The translations under genes and the position numbers were made by a program. Positions 11,167-23,264 of a stretch of 64,000 nucleotides of DNA are shown here, one piece after another. The first letter of the stretch is position 1; every line of letters begins with the position of its first letter. This DNA is from Metarhizium brunneum (lineage: Eukaryota; Ascomycota; Sordariomycetes; Hypocreales; Clavicipitaceae): the NCBI RefSeq assembly GCF_013426205.1, contig NC_089425.1:1240001-1304000 (forward strand). The letters are read 5' to 3'. The notes beneath the pieces are model-generated. The model saw only the letters and a list, made by a program, of their open reading frames with translations, was not told the DNA's origin and ran no database searches.

Positions 11167-12472
11167 CTACTCAGCCACATCAAGATCATCGTCGCGAGCA
11201 GGAGGAGGGCTATCGTCGCCTACGTCGTGTCAGCGTCTTGTCCAGTGTCGTGAGGGCAACTCGCCATCGTTTGCGCTCACCTTTTCTGTCATCGCCGTTG
11301 GTTCCGTTTTCTCGGCGGTCACGATCATCACGGTCGTCCTTAGCATCACGATCGCGGTCGCTGCAGGGCAAGAATTAGCCACTCGAGCTTCATGTTTGAA
11401 TAGACGTACTTGGGACTTACCGAGTATCGGGGCTGCGAGAGCGGTCGCGATCTCGACGGCTGTCGCGGTCGTAGTCGCGGTCACGGTCACGGCGGTCATC
11501 CTTGCGCGGAGAGTAGTCTCGTGTACTCCGTCGAGGAGACGGGGACCGGCCACGACGAGGAGATCGGCCGCCACCACTGCCGCTGCCGCTGCCGCTACCA
11601 CCACCGCGACGGTCACGGTCACGACCGGACTCGAATCGCCATGATGCTGAAGGAGGAGTTCTGGCCCACTGCGCCGTGTTAGAAAAATGTCCTGTATTTC
11701 TTCGAAGGCAATCACGACGGAATACGTACCTCAATTTTCAGGATATCGTCACGACCGATACGCTTGTTATGCATCTCATAGTAAGCATCATCGGCGTCTC
11801 GTCGATCCTCATACTCGACGAAGGCGAAGCTGGCGCAAAACGTAAGTATATGTGCCGTGGTAGAAAACAAAAATAAGAGTACCGTGTCAAACTTACAGTC
11901 GGCTAGATGAAGATCTCGGAGCTGGAATATCGCACCGAACTAGACGTCCATAGCTAAAGTAACATCTTGTCAGTATTTCATCAGTAGAATAACGTACGCT
12001 TAGACACTCTGGTTGATAAATTCGATATCGAGCTTGGCCACCGAGGGCTGATATCAGAAAACGTATCACTTGCACGCGCCGAGGTGCAGGCTAAAAATCG
12101 ACCCGAACGAAGAGCGCTTCTCGAGGCGAGCTAGCATACCGACGACCGACGTGAAAGAGGTGGGAGAGAGCATGGGGAGGGACAAATTGGGGCGGGTAGG
12201 CGGTTGCGACGAAGACGGAGGCACGACGAGACGACGGGGGCTGATCTGGAGCGACACCGAGCCTAGGCAAGAGGACGGGATGCCGGGAGGATCTATCTCT
12301 CGTCGGCGAGACAGGACGGGGTGGTGGACGGAGAGGCGAGGTACGGAGGACGGCAACGAAGGCGAAGAGCGTGAGCGTGGTTGACATACCGTTCGAACTC
12401 GTAGGCGAGATCGCGAGCGCGGGTGCCGTGGCTGAAGCCGGTAACGTACAGGGTGTTGCCGCCGCGAGACAT
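11167..12472 (-). CDS. SR-type pre-mRNA splicing factor (one RRM plus RS/RD-rich tail)
   Basis: Nuclear RNA-binding protein acting in splice-site selection. Minus-strand exons: 12472-12390, 11953-11897, 11829-11730, 11668-11421, 11360-11281, 11219-11167; phases sum to 206 residues. The RRM occupies about residues 6-80: NTLYVTGF is RNP2 and LFAFVEYED is RNP1, the latter created across an intron. The second half is arginine-rich: a GGG/GSGSG stretch, [13 protein letters not shown], then RD/DR dipeptide repeats, and an acidic end DDDLDVAE. It resembles fungal Srp2/SRSF-like proteins; the exact orthologue is not certain. Intron 1 is 436 bp, several times longer than the others, and may be regulated (see findings). 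The final three exons are short, and their phases fit well. Confidence 0.88.
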
Positions 12473-13781
12473 GATTGCTGTGGGTGCTGCGGTTGAGGCA
12501 GTTGGAGAAGCGGGCTATAGATCTAGAGCTAGGATTGCAGGACTGACGGAACAGTTCTGGACAATGCGCCAATTGGAGAAGCAGAAGTCGATGATGATGC
12601 AACCGCTGATGAGGCTGGCAGAGTGTATGGTTCAGCCGTGGTTGGCGGAGTGGTGAAGCAAAGTATCAGTGTCGACAAGATTGGCTGTAAAGTTTTGCCT
12701 GCTGACGTAATCATCGAGGCGAAAAGTGGAGCCGTGTCGCCTGACTGGTTGCCGAGTCTTGCAGCGGAAGCCCGTCAAGTTGATGTCATCGGGTGTACAT
12801 TGAACGGCCAACATTGAAGCACGTTACAGAATGTAAAAAAAAAAAAAAAAAGGCGTTGGAAAGTGTGAATTTCGGCATGCAATGTATCATTTAAAATTTC
12901 CATCTGTAAAATTCTGTTATTAAAAATGTAGAAATCATTTACGGGCAGTAATTTGCTGCCCGTTTGTGAATAAACGCTCGCGGCCAAACCGGACATGATC
13001 CACAGAAGCGTCAAGTACTCTCCAAGTTGGGAGTACCGGCGATGTCGAAACTTGCAACATTGAATCATGACTTACACAGGCTGGACGCAGGGAAGACGGA
13101 CAATGCAACAGTCCGACGGACACGAATAATCCACAGCGCGAGCGTGGATTGTTTTCGCGGGGATTATGAATAATCGGGGATATATGTTAGGTTCGGGATC
13201 GTGCGGAGCTTTAAGTTAGCACTCTACCAGTTATTTTGGTTCTGTCAACCTGCCAAGTTCACGGGTTGCTCGGATCCCAAGCTCCAGCTCGGACACCGCA
13301 GAATACCACAACCTCCGACTGCCGACTGTACATGTTTAAACGAGGCACTAGACCATGAGACCCTACATCATCGCAGTTTTTCCAGTCCTTCCGAGTGAAA
13401 TATAAAAAAGCTGCTGCCACGAAGACCACAGCACTGCTGGTACCATTGCGGCGTCGTATTTAACGACATAACTTCAGAACAAGAGTCTCTACACAACTTA
13501 GCCTTTGGAGCATCCCGCAGCTTCCGCATCGTACTTCCTCAAACCACGGCAACGTCATACAAGACACAAGCCAAGACCAGCTGCCGACATTGGAATACTA
13601 ATCGGCAGGCACGACCTGCAGGTGGGCTCAAGTTGCCTGGCATTCCCATCACGCCCACTTTTGATAAATCATACACGCTGGGCCACTTTCTGGCCTCCAA
13701 TGCGCTAGGTTGCGCTGACGCAAAGTCGAACTTTGCACAGTCGCCTTTCTCTGTCATCCCCCCCAAACGACGAGGATCATC
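12473..13781. promoter_or_regulatory. Divergent intergenic region SR protein / sterol acyltransferase
   Basis: 1.3 kb between two head-to-head genes. It contains an A-run of about 17 at 12835-12851. The stretch just upstream of 13782 is likely 5' UTR. No coding gene was recognised. Confidence 0.4.
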
Positions 13782-16159
13782 ATGAGGATTGGCGCTATGC
13801 ACAGTACCGTGACGCAGACTCCAGATGAGCGGGCCCTCAGCGCCCCGCCCACGCGGCATGTGGATGCTGTCAACGGCGGCCCCCCGGATCACCATCCTCG
13901 CCAGACGCAGCCAAGGTCTCTCGGCGAAGCTCTCCGTGAGGCTGGCGTCTCGCTGGAAAGCTCCGGACCCGCTTCCGAAACACCCAGCGAAGAAGATTAC
14001 GATGAAAATGTACGCCCAGCATATGCCATCGGGGGCCAGGATCAACAACATCAGCAGCAGCAACCGCAACTGTTGCAGAGGACAAAGAACGAGAGGCATA
14101 TAGGCAGAAAGGGGCTCGTCTCTGCACAAATTGACTCAACCATAGTTCGCGATGATGCAGGCGGAGTAAGAATATATCCTGCAAACGATCAGGCCCTCCA
14201 AGAGCTTCTTCGACGGACTTCGGAAACGGCTAAACATCCAGACAAGGCAGCTAAACTGAAGCGCAAGTTCCGTGACCATTTTTTTACTCACCAGTTTTCG
14301 GCCTTTGATCCCCATAATTCGGCCGCCGCAAATAGTCCTTTTCATGGCTTCTATACTCTCTTTTGGCTGGCTGTGGCCCTATTTGTCCTAAAGATTTCCG
14401 TGAATAACTGGAGAGCGCATGGCACTCCATTGGGGTCAAACGAGATTATGAAGACCATGTTTCATCGGGATGGTAGGGCAAGCAGACAAAGCGTTTTTGA
14501 GAAATTATTGTTTTTGCTAACTAGTCTTGGTAGTAATTGTGCTCCTGCTTTCGGATGGAATCATGTGTGGACTCACCGGTGTAAGCTGGCTCATTCAGAA
14601 GTTGGTATACCACCGCGTGGTCGATTGGGATCGAAGTGGGTGGATTATACAAAACGTATGGCCTCAAACGTACAAAGACCGAGGCTACATTCAACTAACC
14701 CAGAGCGGCAGATCTGGCAGACCCTCTTCATCACCGGCATTATCGCCTGGACCCATGTCCGTGACTGGCCGTGGACTCATACCGTCTTTTTCGTGCTACA
14801 TGGCATTGTCATGCTCATGAAGCAGCACTCTTATGCCTTCTACAACGGCCATCTCTCAACAGTCTATTTGGAACGCCTATTTCTCCTGTCCAAACTGAAG
14901 CAACTCGACCTTGTCCATCCATCCGAGGAACCATCATCTGCTGTGCCACAGGTGTCTAGCCTATCAATCGACCACCTCAGAGTCCCTCCGACTGCCATGG
15001 AACGCCGCCATTCCCTCTCGCAAATACCTAAAACGGAAGAGACAGACATTGACAGGATTGCAAAGGCGATTGCCTCGCGTGAGCCTCTGAATGACGAACA
15101 AATCGCCGTATTTGAACGAATCATCAAGTGGGAAGTGGATGCATTGGCAGACGAACTCAGAGGAACGGCCAGCGATCCAAACAAGGCGTATCCGAACAAC
15201 CTGACATTCTTGGGTCATTACGAATGGATACCTCTGCCAACGCTGGTCTACGAACTGGAATACCCGCGCTCTCAAGAAATCAGTTGGAAATATGTTGCCG
15301 AAAAGCTGGTCGCCATGGTTGGCGTGCTTTTTGTCATGAACCAGGTGGCACAGTACTCCATATGTACAGCATCCCCCTCTTTTCTCGCCACCCTCAACGA
15401 GGCTAACTCCTGTACAGACCCCGTGGTAATGAAGACGGTGCAGATGAAGGAGAATGGACTGCCGCTGGCCGCTCGATTTCGAGAATTTCCGCTGCTTTTG
15501 CTTGATCTCATCTTCCCATTCATGATGGAGTATCTGGTACGTCCGACTTCCATGTAGTGACCTGTTGCATATTCACCGGTGCTCTCCGTGTTCGCAACTA
15601 AAACCCGACAGCTCGTCTGGTATCTCATCTGGGAAACCATCCTCAACGTCCTTGCCGAACTCACGTATTTTGCTGACCGCAGTTTCTACGACGCCTGGTG
15701 GAATAGCGGTATGTTTGCATCTGTTCCTCTATCCGCATAAACACCCCAGCTAACGGGTGCAGTCTCCTGGGACCAATTCGCACGCGACTGGAACCGTCCC
15801 GTACACGTCTTCCTCCTCCGCCACGTCTACCACTCGTCGATATCATCCATGAAAGTCAACAAACATACTGCCACGCTGATAACCTTTTTCTTGTCCGCAT
15901 GCATCCACGAGCTCGTCATGTGGTGTTTGTTCAATAAATTGAGGGGGTACTTGCTTGTTTTGCAAATGTGTCAGCTACCTGTATGTATTGGCTTGTCGTC
16001 TTGTTTCAATTTTGATTGCAAAGCTAACACAAGCTACAGTTGGTCCGACTCAGTCGTACAAAATGGCTAAAGGGCCAGAAAACGCTAGGAAATCTAATTT
16101 TTTGGCTGGGTATATTCACGGGTCCAAGTCTACTGTGCAGCTTGTATCTAATCTTGTAA
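13782..16159 (+). CDS. ARE2: Sterol O-acyltransferase (ACAT/ARE family, MBOAT)
   Basis: ER membrane enzyme that esterifies sterols with fatty acyl-CoA for storage in lipid droplets. Exons: 13782-14472, 14525-14655, 14712-15536, 15612-15708, 15763-15980, 16040-16159; 693 residues. Landmarks are FRDHFFTHQFSAFD before the membrane domain, the family motif FYDAWWN (completed by VSWDQFARDWNRPVH across an intron), and the MBOAT active-site histidine in SACIHELVMW. The C-terminus KWLKGQKTLGNLIFW fits the family. The N-terminal ~170 residues are variable and disordered. An alternative start is ATG 13797. Introns 1 and 2 (52 and 56 bp) contain no stop in the frame of exon 1, so an uninterrupted reading across them exists, but only the spliced form restores the conserved membrane segment. 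ARE1 versus ARE2 is not decidable. Confidence 0.92.
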
Positions 16160-16355
16160 AATGTGATTTGGAGCATTTTTGGGCATGGACAACAAATGGA
16201 AGGCGCTTTTGTTTCCCGGCGGGAAAAGGTCTTGGGCAATGGAAAGTACAGAACATATAGGAAATTGAACTAGTGCATAATATATGTATTTTCACTTAAA
16301 CTGCGCTTTTTCTCTCAAACACATCCCACGCTCATCGTAGCCCGGTAAATCACAC

Positions 16356-18703
16356 TCACAACTTTTCATGTGTCGCCATCAAAGAAGCTAGATGCTATTA
16401 GCCAAAATCCAAGTGTCTTAGGTCTCACGGTGAGGAAATTCTCGACTTACCAACAAAAGAAGTCACCAATTTATAGCGAACTTGGCAAATATCCTCCGGA
16501 ACCAACCAAATAGTCGCTCCCATCTTTCTGGCAATGCTGATGCTCAACTTGGCATTCATGTAGGCCCTCTCATCATTGTCGCCGGCTGTAACAAGTTCAT
16601 CATCGACGTAGCTGCTCTCCATGCCCTTCAGCACATTCAAAAGGAATACACCGGATGAGATGGACCGGTCCTTGAAGCTGCGTATGGAAGATGCGTGGCC
16701 GCCCTTGTGAGCCATCTTGTTGGCCCAGTCGACCATGATCTCGTCCGTCATTTCCTTTTTCCCAAGCTTCTGAGCGAGCGAGGCTAGAGTTACGTTGATG
16801 TCCTTGCGCATAAGCTGCCATACGAATCCCAAGGTAAGGGTTCTATCGCCTCTTGTAATATTGGAGCCTTCGGTGTTTCGGAGGATCATGCCATGCTTTT
16901 TACCAATATCAATCACTTGATTTGTATTCTGGAGAGCCTGGAAAAGCTCCATGTCAAGAATTCTCTCCAGATGTTCGCTTTCGGACTCCTCATCGTCGGG
17001 GTTGACAATCTGTGGACTGTTGTTTTTGGTGGGGTCGTTGTCGAGGGATCTGGGTTTGCGCACGCCACGCCAAAACACGCTGCCTTTGATAATCTTGTCG
17101 AAGGCTTGGAGCAGGACATACCCGTTGCCAATATCATTAAAGAAGGAGACCACAGGCGGCCGCACATCAAGACTGTTGAGCCAGAGAGTGAAGACGCGGG
17201 CTTCGCGGTCGCCCTCAGCGTCGAAATCTTCCACTTTGACCTTTACCTTCTCTTCGTCTGTGATGGGTTCGAGAGCAGGGTGGTTGTTGAAGAGGTTAGC
17301 GACGAAGGCGAGGTTGAGCTTGGAGTTACCGCCAACAAGAGATTTTGGTGTCAAGAATTTGCGGCAGCCGAGTTTGTCAGCCTCCTGAAGGACTTGTTCA
17401 GCGCGTTGGAGCTTGTCTCTTGTGTCGAGGGGCGCGCGCGTACAGCCGTACTCGCGGCCGATTTGGCTGAGGAGGACGGTATAATTTTCGCCATCTTTTA
17501 TGTCATCTGAGAAGTTGTTCACACTACGGAGATAGGAGTTAGAGGATTTCCAGTTGAGGTACATGGTGGTATGGACAAACCTTCTGGGCCAGTTAGCGGC
17601 CTTGAGGTGGTAATTAAACCATCGCAAGAGGATCTGCTCCGGGGGCAGACGGAGGAACTTCTCAAGCTCCTCACCTTTTCTCAGGAGGCGGTACAGTTCA
17701 GGGTGGAGTTTGATGTCAATTTTACTCAGAAGACCGCGTCGAATAATCTGCCAGATGAGACCGAGGATGAGATGCTCACGGACCTCAATGATGTCTCCAG
17801 CACCAATATTGACGACGGAACAGCCAATACCCTTGGCTGATTCAATGACAAGGTTGTTGTTCTCGGTCATTTGAAACGCATTGAGAGTCTTGGTCTTGCG
17901 GCCAGCTATGTTGAGGATTCGTTCGTCGATGGTGTCAGGCACACTATCGTTGATCAGCTTGGCCAGGACCAAGCCATCCTTGCACTCGTCGAACATTTGG
18001 AAGGTATCGGTGGGGAAGGGAAGCCGGCTGCCAATATCAGCGTCACCATCCAGCACGGCGTTGATGTGGCGCGTGAATTCGGTTCTTTCATCCTCGTCGA
18101 TAGTGTGGGTGACGTTTGCACTGGACCCTTGAACCTGAATCTTGCCGCCGACGCTGCTCTTGGATACATGACCTTGTCCGCGCCCGCCAGTGCGTTGAGC
18201 TACAACGCCACTGGGGCTAGCTGGCTGCGGGCCAGTGGATAGTCGCTTCTGAGCCGGCGAGGAGTCGCGAAGTTTGGTAATGAGCTGGAGCTTGCGATTA
18301 GCGAATATTGGGAGTGGCAGGATAGAACCAGAGCACAGGAATTTTTGAGTGACGGTTGGGTGTAGGGATGGTAGGACAAGACGCACCCCGAGGTAATCTT
18401 CAAGCTCTACACGCCGCGAAGAGTCCAGCTCAACTTCCCTGAGAGCCTGTCGCACCACATCATATGGCTGATTCTCGCTCTGTTGAGTGGCCTTGATGGC
18501 GGTAGCTTCGTCCAAGTAGCCCTTGTCGTCGATATCGAGACGCTGGAAGTTGCCAGAGAGCGAGGTAATTTCATCTGCTAACTGGGGGAATTTTCTGGAT
18601 TCAGCAATGACGGCGGTTAGCAAAGCGCATCAACATACAATGGCGGAGAGAAACAGCAGGGTTGGTAAAAAAAAACGCACTTTCGCAATTGGAGGACATT
18701 CAT
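16356..18703 (-). CDS. SAC6: Fimbrin/plastin, actin-bundling protein
   Basis: Cross-links actin filaments in endocytic patches and cables. Minus-strand exons: 18703-18681, 18594-18387, 18290-17581, 17523-16451, 16387-16356; about 681 residues. The N-terminus MNVLQLRKKFPQLADEITSL leads into an EF-hand-like region (FQRLDIDDKGYLDE, first ~75 residues). Four calponin-homology domains follow, visible as repeated blocks such as LAKLINDSVPDTIDER, LGLIWQIIRR, GENYTVLLSQIG and LTLGFVWQLMR. The short last exon gives SLMATHEKL, matching fungal fimbrin ends. It is about 35-40 residues longer than yeast Sac6 (642) because of an acidic insertion (NNSPQIVNPDDEESESEHL...) inside the third CH domain region. 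Ends convergent to the acyltransferase gene, 196 bp away. Confidence 0.93.
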
Positions 18704-19494
18704 GGTGGGGGTTAAGCTGAGGGGTTGCGATGGCCAACCCACGGAATAGGCGGAGGGAGAAAGAAGCCTGTAGTCTGTGACAAGCTGAGTGAAGATGTGA
18801 GGAATGCAACGGCTTGGGTTTTGGGGGCAGTCCTGTTGTTCTTTTGAGAAAGGGAGGAGGAGGGGAGAGGACGGAAGAGGATGACGAGGCAGGGGAAGAT
18901 GGCGTGGTGACGATGACGACGGAAGGCTTCAAATGGCTGAAAGACACAAAGGCATGCTCATCAGTTATGCGCGGGAGCTGCGCAAGTGTGTCAAGTGGGC
19001 AAAGCGGGGCATGATGTAAACCTGAGTACTTCCCGGCACAGCATGGCCCCACTTGCAGGTACTTTCGTGCCTGAGCTGGTCGCTTTACAGCCCGCGGTTC
19101 GCCCTTTCGGCCCTGTCAGGCGGCAGCCATGGCCTGGCCTTGGCAGGCGACGGGGCTCGGAGGTCCCAGATGGCAGAGGCTATGCAATGAGTGGCAGAGC
19201 CAGAGACTGGCCCAGGCAGAAGCAAACATTGTGACGCACCTCATGCCTTGCATCAGCGGTAACATGACGAGGTTACACGTTGCTTGCACCCTGTTGACGC
19301 CAAGGGTCAACCGATATTTTAGTCAGCAACATTATGCCTACCGGCAACTATAAGATTAATAGCTCTGCTCCCACCAGACAGTTGCGACATCCAAGCCAAG
19401 TGTTTGATGGACTAGGCGCACACGATATTTGGGCTTTTACTAGCAATATCAGTCACTGCCTTCTTTCTACAGACTCAAGTCATCATGATTAGTC
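18704..19494. other. Intergenic, SAC6 promoter side
   Basis: 790 bp upstream of SAC6 and downstream of the DUF7730-like gene. Purine-rich tracts lie near 18840-18900. No gene was recognised. Confidence 0.4.
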
Positions 19495-20748
19495 TTAGGC
19501 CAGTGGCCTGCCCCAAAATCTATCATACTCCGAGTAATGCGAGGGCATCAGCAACAGTCTATCATTCCAACCACTGCATATCCAATAGCTGAGCTCTTCA
19601 TCATCCGATCCGCTTCCCCGCAACGACTTTTGAAAGCGTCCAGTGACTGGAGTATCCAACTCACACACTAGCTCGTGTCCTCGCAAAGCGTACTCATCGT
19701 GAAAGAGCATAAGCCATACTCCGCCCGGAATAGTCACATTGAATTCATCTCTAGGCCCAAGACCGCGCAGCATGTCTTCGATGGGGCCCAAGACGTTGCG
19801 CTGAAAATATGGAAGACGGTCCTGTTCGGGATGTTCGTCTCCGGATGGTACCACCCAGAATTGTATGCAGACGTGTAGTTTTTGAACGTTTGGGCACGCT
19901 TCCGAGATGCCTCGACACAATTTACGCAGTATCTTGTCCTCTTCGTGCTCCACGGTCGATGGATTCCACAGCTCCTGGGCCAGGGGATGTTGATCGAGGA
20001 AACGTTCGTGATCGCCCCAGAGAAGCTCAAGGCTGGTAATTTGCCGCAGGAAACGAGGGTATATCAACTCGGGCAGGTGAAGCAGTAGGTCCAAGCTGGA
20101 AATGTGAAATGTGCTAGTCGAGAAGAGAGCCTCGAGGCCCTCGGCGCAAGCACTGCGACATGACAGGAGCCAGCCCATGATGCCAATGAAGCACGAGTCG
20201 CTCCCAGTACCTTGTTGCGTTCCTGTATTGCACCAGCAGACGGTGCCTTTGATACATTCGTCGTCATGTAGCCCAATCGTGCTACCAAGGTTCCACCAGT
20301 TTTTCTCGCGCTCTGCGGCCGTCCACTCTGCGCGTCGGTGGCATACGCAGCCGAACCATTGCCAACGCCTCGGCTGACACGTGTCCGGGACTAATCTGAT
20401 TCCGAGGCCACAGTGTCGAGCGTCATCTGGCGAGCTGCTGGTTGAAGTTGTGAGACTCGGCCGTCTTACCAGCGGGTGGTCAAAGGCCAGGTCAATGTGG
20501 ATGGTGCGGTAGCCGAACGCTTCAGCGAGAATGATCCGACGGATTTCCAGAGGCAGACGATGAAACAAGCCGTATTTTTTTCCTGAGACGGTCAGCTTTT
20601 CAAAAATGCCATCCTCCGCTGTGAGGACTGGAAGTGGAAGATGTGGAATGGGCCGCGATTGTATAGCTGGACGCGGCTGTAGACGGCGACGAGGTTTAGC
20701 CTTCCTGCGGAACACCCTGCGGAGTAATTTGCGAAAAAAGCCAGACAT
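19495..20748 (-). CDS. DUF7730-like fungal protein of unknown function
   Basis: Single exon, 417 residues. After a basic N-terminus (FFRKLLRRVFRRKAKPRRR) the sequence shows the family layout I recall for this fungal group: FHRLPLEIRRIILAEAFGYRTIHIDL, then WQWFGCVCHR, GWLLSCRSACAEGLEALF, and ITSLELLW. These resemble F-box/LRR-derived domains in which LP.E.R..I is the F-box-like start. Many Cys residues lie between 130 and 190. Function unknown; the family is expanded in Pezizomycotina and often sits in variable regions. Head to head with the RING-like gene at 21210. Confidence 0.8.
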   Translation of the reverse strand: MSGFFRKLLRRVFRRKAKPRRRLQPRPAIQSRPIPHLPLPVLTAEDGIFEKLTVSGKKYGLFHRLPLEIRRIILAEAFGYRTIHIDLAFDHPLVRRPSLTTSTSSSPDDARHCGLGIRLVPDTCQPRRWQWFGCVCHRRAEWTAAEREKNWWNLGSTIGLHDDECIKGTVCWCNTGTQQGTGSDSCFIGIMGWLLSCRSACAEGLEALFSTSTFHISSLDLLLHLPELIYPRFLRQITSLELLWGDHERFLDQHPLAQELWNPSTVEHEEDKILRKLCRGISEACPNVQKLHVCIQFWVVPSGDEHPEQDRLPYFQRNVLGPIEDMLRGLGPRDEFNVTIPGGVWLMLFHDEYALRGHELVCELDTPVTGRFQKSLRGSGSDDEELSYWICSGWNDRLLLMPSHYSEYDRFWGRPLA

Positions 20749-21209
20749 GGAAGATGCACATTACGGATGGCGCGGCAGCAGAGGCATGACAAGAGTACGG
20801 AGTAAAGGAAATAAATACCAGGCTGGTACGACCATGTATATGCGTGCACGGTGTGTTGCCCGCGCCTGATGTTAAAAATTGGGGGTTAAATTGTTGTCGC
20901 TGGACCCTTAATGTCGAATCCACTTCCATCGACGTCACTTGAGCAACTTGTCGGAATCTTGGATGCCAAAGAAAAATTTAAAAAATTAAAATTTTAGTTA
21001 AACGTCGACTCGACTTGGGCGCGTCCAAAAACGGATAAATTCTAACCAAAGCTAGCCATATCGATTAAGACACGAACTATCAAGCAGATCACCCCGCCGG
21101 TTAGATTTTTGGATTGTTCTAAAAATACCTCGACACCACTTCCTGTCCAGTCCAACGTTTCAGAGACGCTTGAAACACAGCTCTCAGCCCTTCAGTGCTC
21201 CTTTCAACA
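20749..21209. promoter_or_regulatory. Divergent intergenic region, AT-rich core
   Basis: 461 bp between divergent starts. Positions 20970-21010 are very AT-rich (aaaaatttaaaaaattaaaa). It probably contains both promoters. Confidence 0.4.
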
Positions 21210-22031
21210 ATGTCAGCCTGCAAAGTTTGCAACGAGCCGCTCGTCCTCCGGCTGGACGACGACGCGGACAATGACGACACTGAAACCGCAGAGACTGTCC
21301 CCGATGATTTGGAGCTCGGCTGCGGATGCCATTTCCACTGGTAAGCCCGCGCACCATCCCGAACGCTTTCGTTTCCCAACACGACTGACCATCGGGGCAG
21401 GGAATGCCTCATGGAGGAAGCGTCCACGGTAGCTACATCTCTGAAATGCCCCAGCTGTGACATATATCTGCCGAGAAACCAGGCCGGCGCCTCTTCGACG
21501 ACTCAGTTCCGCGAGGCTTCCGCCGCCGCTATCCTGGCCCAGTACAGCAACGAGGGCGGCGTGCAAAAGGACCTCGACATCATGGCTTCAATTACCGAAG
21601 AAGCGTATGTTCAGGCTCACCCCGAGGCGCGCCCTGCGAGGGCATTCCACGTCATGTGCGCCGAGGGGGACATTGCTGGCGTCATCGACTTATTGAGAGA
21701 CGCGAGCGACCAAGGCGCGGATGCTGGAAGCATTATTCGCTACCAGGACCCCTTGGAAGGAATGAAGAGCGGCCTTCATTTGGCTGTTGAGAATAAGCAG
21801 GACGAGATTGTGTGGACGTTGTTGTGGCTGTCGTCTAGGATTTCTACGGATGCTTTCCCCCCTCTGGTCCGACAGATGGCCGAGGGTGTCGGATTGGGAC
21901 GCATCAATGTGGATGCCGATGGGGATGTTCGCTGCCTGAGGGATTCCCAGGGCCGGGTGGCGGAGACTATTGCTCAGCAGAATCCAGAGGTGTGGTCGGC
22001 GTTGCTTGATGGAGGTGTTTTGAGTCCTTGA
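21210..22031 (+). CDS. Small RING-like zinc-finger protein with ankyrin-like C-terminal part
   Basis: Exons 21210-21340 and 21401-22031 (intron 21341-21400), 253 residues. The N-terminus has a zinc-binding pattern: CKVC at 4-7, then CGCHFHWECL formed across the intron, then CPSC, which suggests a RING-H2-like fold and therefore a possible E3 ubiquitin ligase role (inference). The C-terminal two thirds reads like helical repeat sequence (ARAFHVMCAEGDIAGVIDLL, SGLHLAVENKQDEIVWTLLW), similar to ankyrin repeats. The intron interrupts the zinc motif exactly at the Trp codon. I do not recognise a named orthologue. Confidence 0.82.
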
Positions 22032-23264
22032 GTGACGGCCATACAGCGTATATGAGAAATGTTACGAATAACGGAACCAAGACCATAGTAACGAAGGGAG
22101 TGAATGGAAAGACACGTGGGCCGGGGAGTTGACAGGCTGGCAGGTGGCCAAGGGAGCAGAGGTGGCCGACACCCAGCTACCTGGTTCTTATTGACGACAG
22201 ATGAAGAGAACAGACAATGATGAAAACGGATACACAATGTGGCGTCGGGAATGGGCTTGAGGCATAGGCAAAAACGGCGTTTAGAGGCTGACGTGGAAGA
22301 TGCAAGCCAGACAGTGGGCGCCTTGTTTAATCTCTGAAATAGTATAGAGGCAAGATGAGTGATTTAGTCAAGGTCAAAATGCATATTTTAGACCCGTTCT
22401 GAATACTTCAAGGGGTGCAAGAATAGTACCAAGACGTCCCGAAAGCGTTGTGATGAGCTAATGTGCACCTAGGTAGATATTAGCCAAAGATTAACTGTGC
22501 TTCCTTGCAAAGTTCATTTCGGCTGTGAAATAAATAGGATTATTAGCCTGAAACAGTTTGTTTAGAGCCAAGGCGGGTGGCATAGTTGATGGCTCGGAAG
22601 GAGAGGTTTGGCTCTTGGGTGGGTTTAATAGGTCAATGACTGCAGAAATGGCACCATCCCCTATGTTGTCCGAAGGCTTATAGATGTTAGGACTGAGGTC
22701 GTAGCAAGTGAAGCATGTGAATGGGTTGATATGTTTAACAAGAGAATCAGCGCGAAGATAGTTGACAAGTTCAAACCTAGCCTAGACGACAGAGATTGAG
22801 AGCTAATATTCTTGTACCAAGACCAAGCTGTATACAACGATAGAGGTATTTTCTGTGTCTGATGAAAAAGCGGTTAGACGCAGATGCAGCTTATTTAATA
22901 CCAAGAGTTGCCCGCCGTCTTTATTACGCCCGTGCGAGCTTGCCTATTCGGTTATGGTGACAAATGAAATTGGGCTGCATGTACGCTGTGACTCACACGG
23001 CAGACAGCGAAAATGGATCAGACTGATATCATAAAGACTCATACTCGAATCCGGAAATAAGACGCGGAGAAAGAAAGGTTGGTCATTTCTATCAAATATT
23101 TTCAGTGTACTTTTATAGTCGGGCAACTTGATATAATAACCACGTTGAAGGCGGCCATTTATCTGAGTTGGTCTCTCTCCACCATTATCATGAAAATTTA
23201 CCTGCTTCTTCTTATAGTCCCATTTCTCTCAGATACGGCCCATTGAACTGGCACTGCTTCCACG
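22032..23264. other. 1.2-kb intergenic region
   Basis: AT-rich in 22300-22900. No coding similarity, RNA gene or repeat was seen. Confidence 0.4.

Noticed and set aside
11141..11715. Open frames of 160-170 codons over the SR-protein tail, rich in V, T, A
   Set aside because: Shadow translations of the Arg/Asp repeat region; the RS-tail frame is explained by phase-consistent exons.
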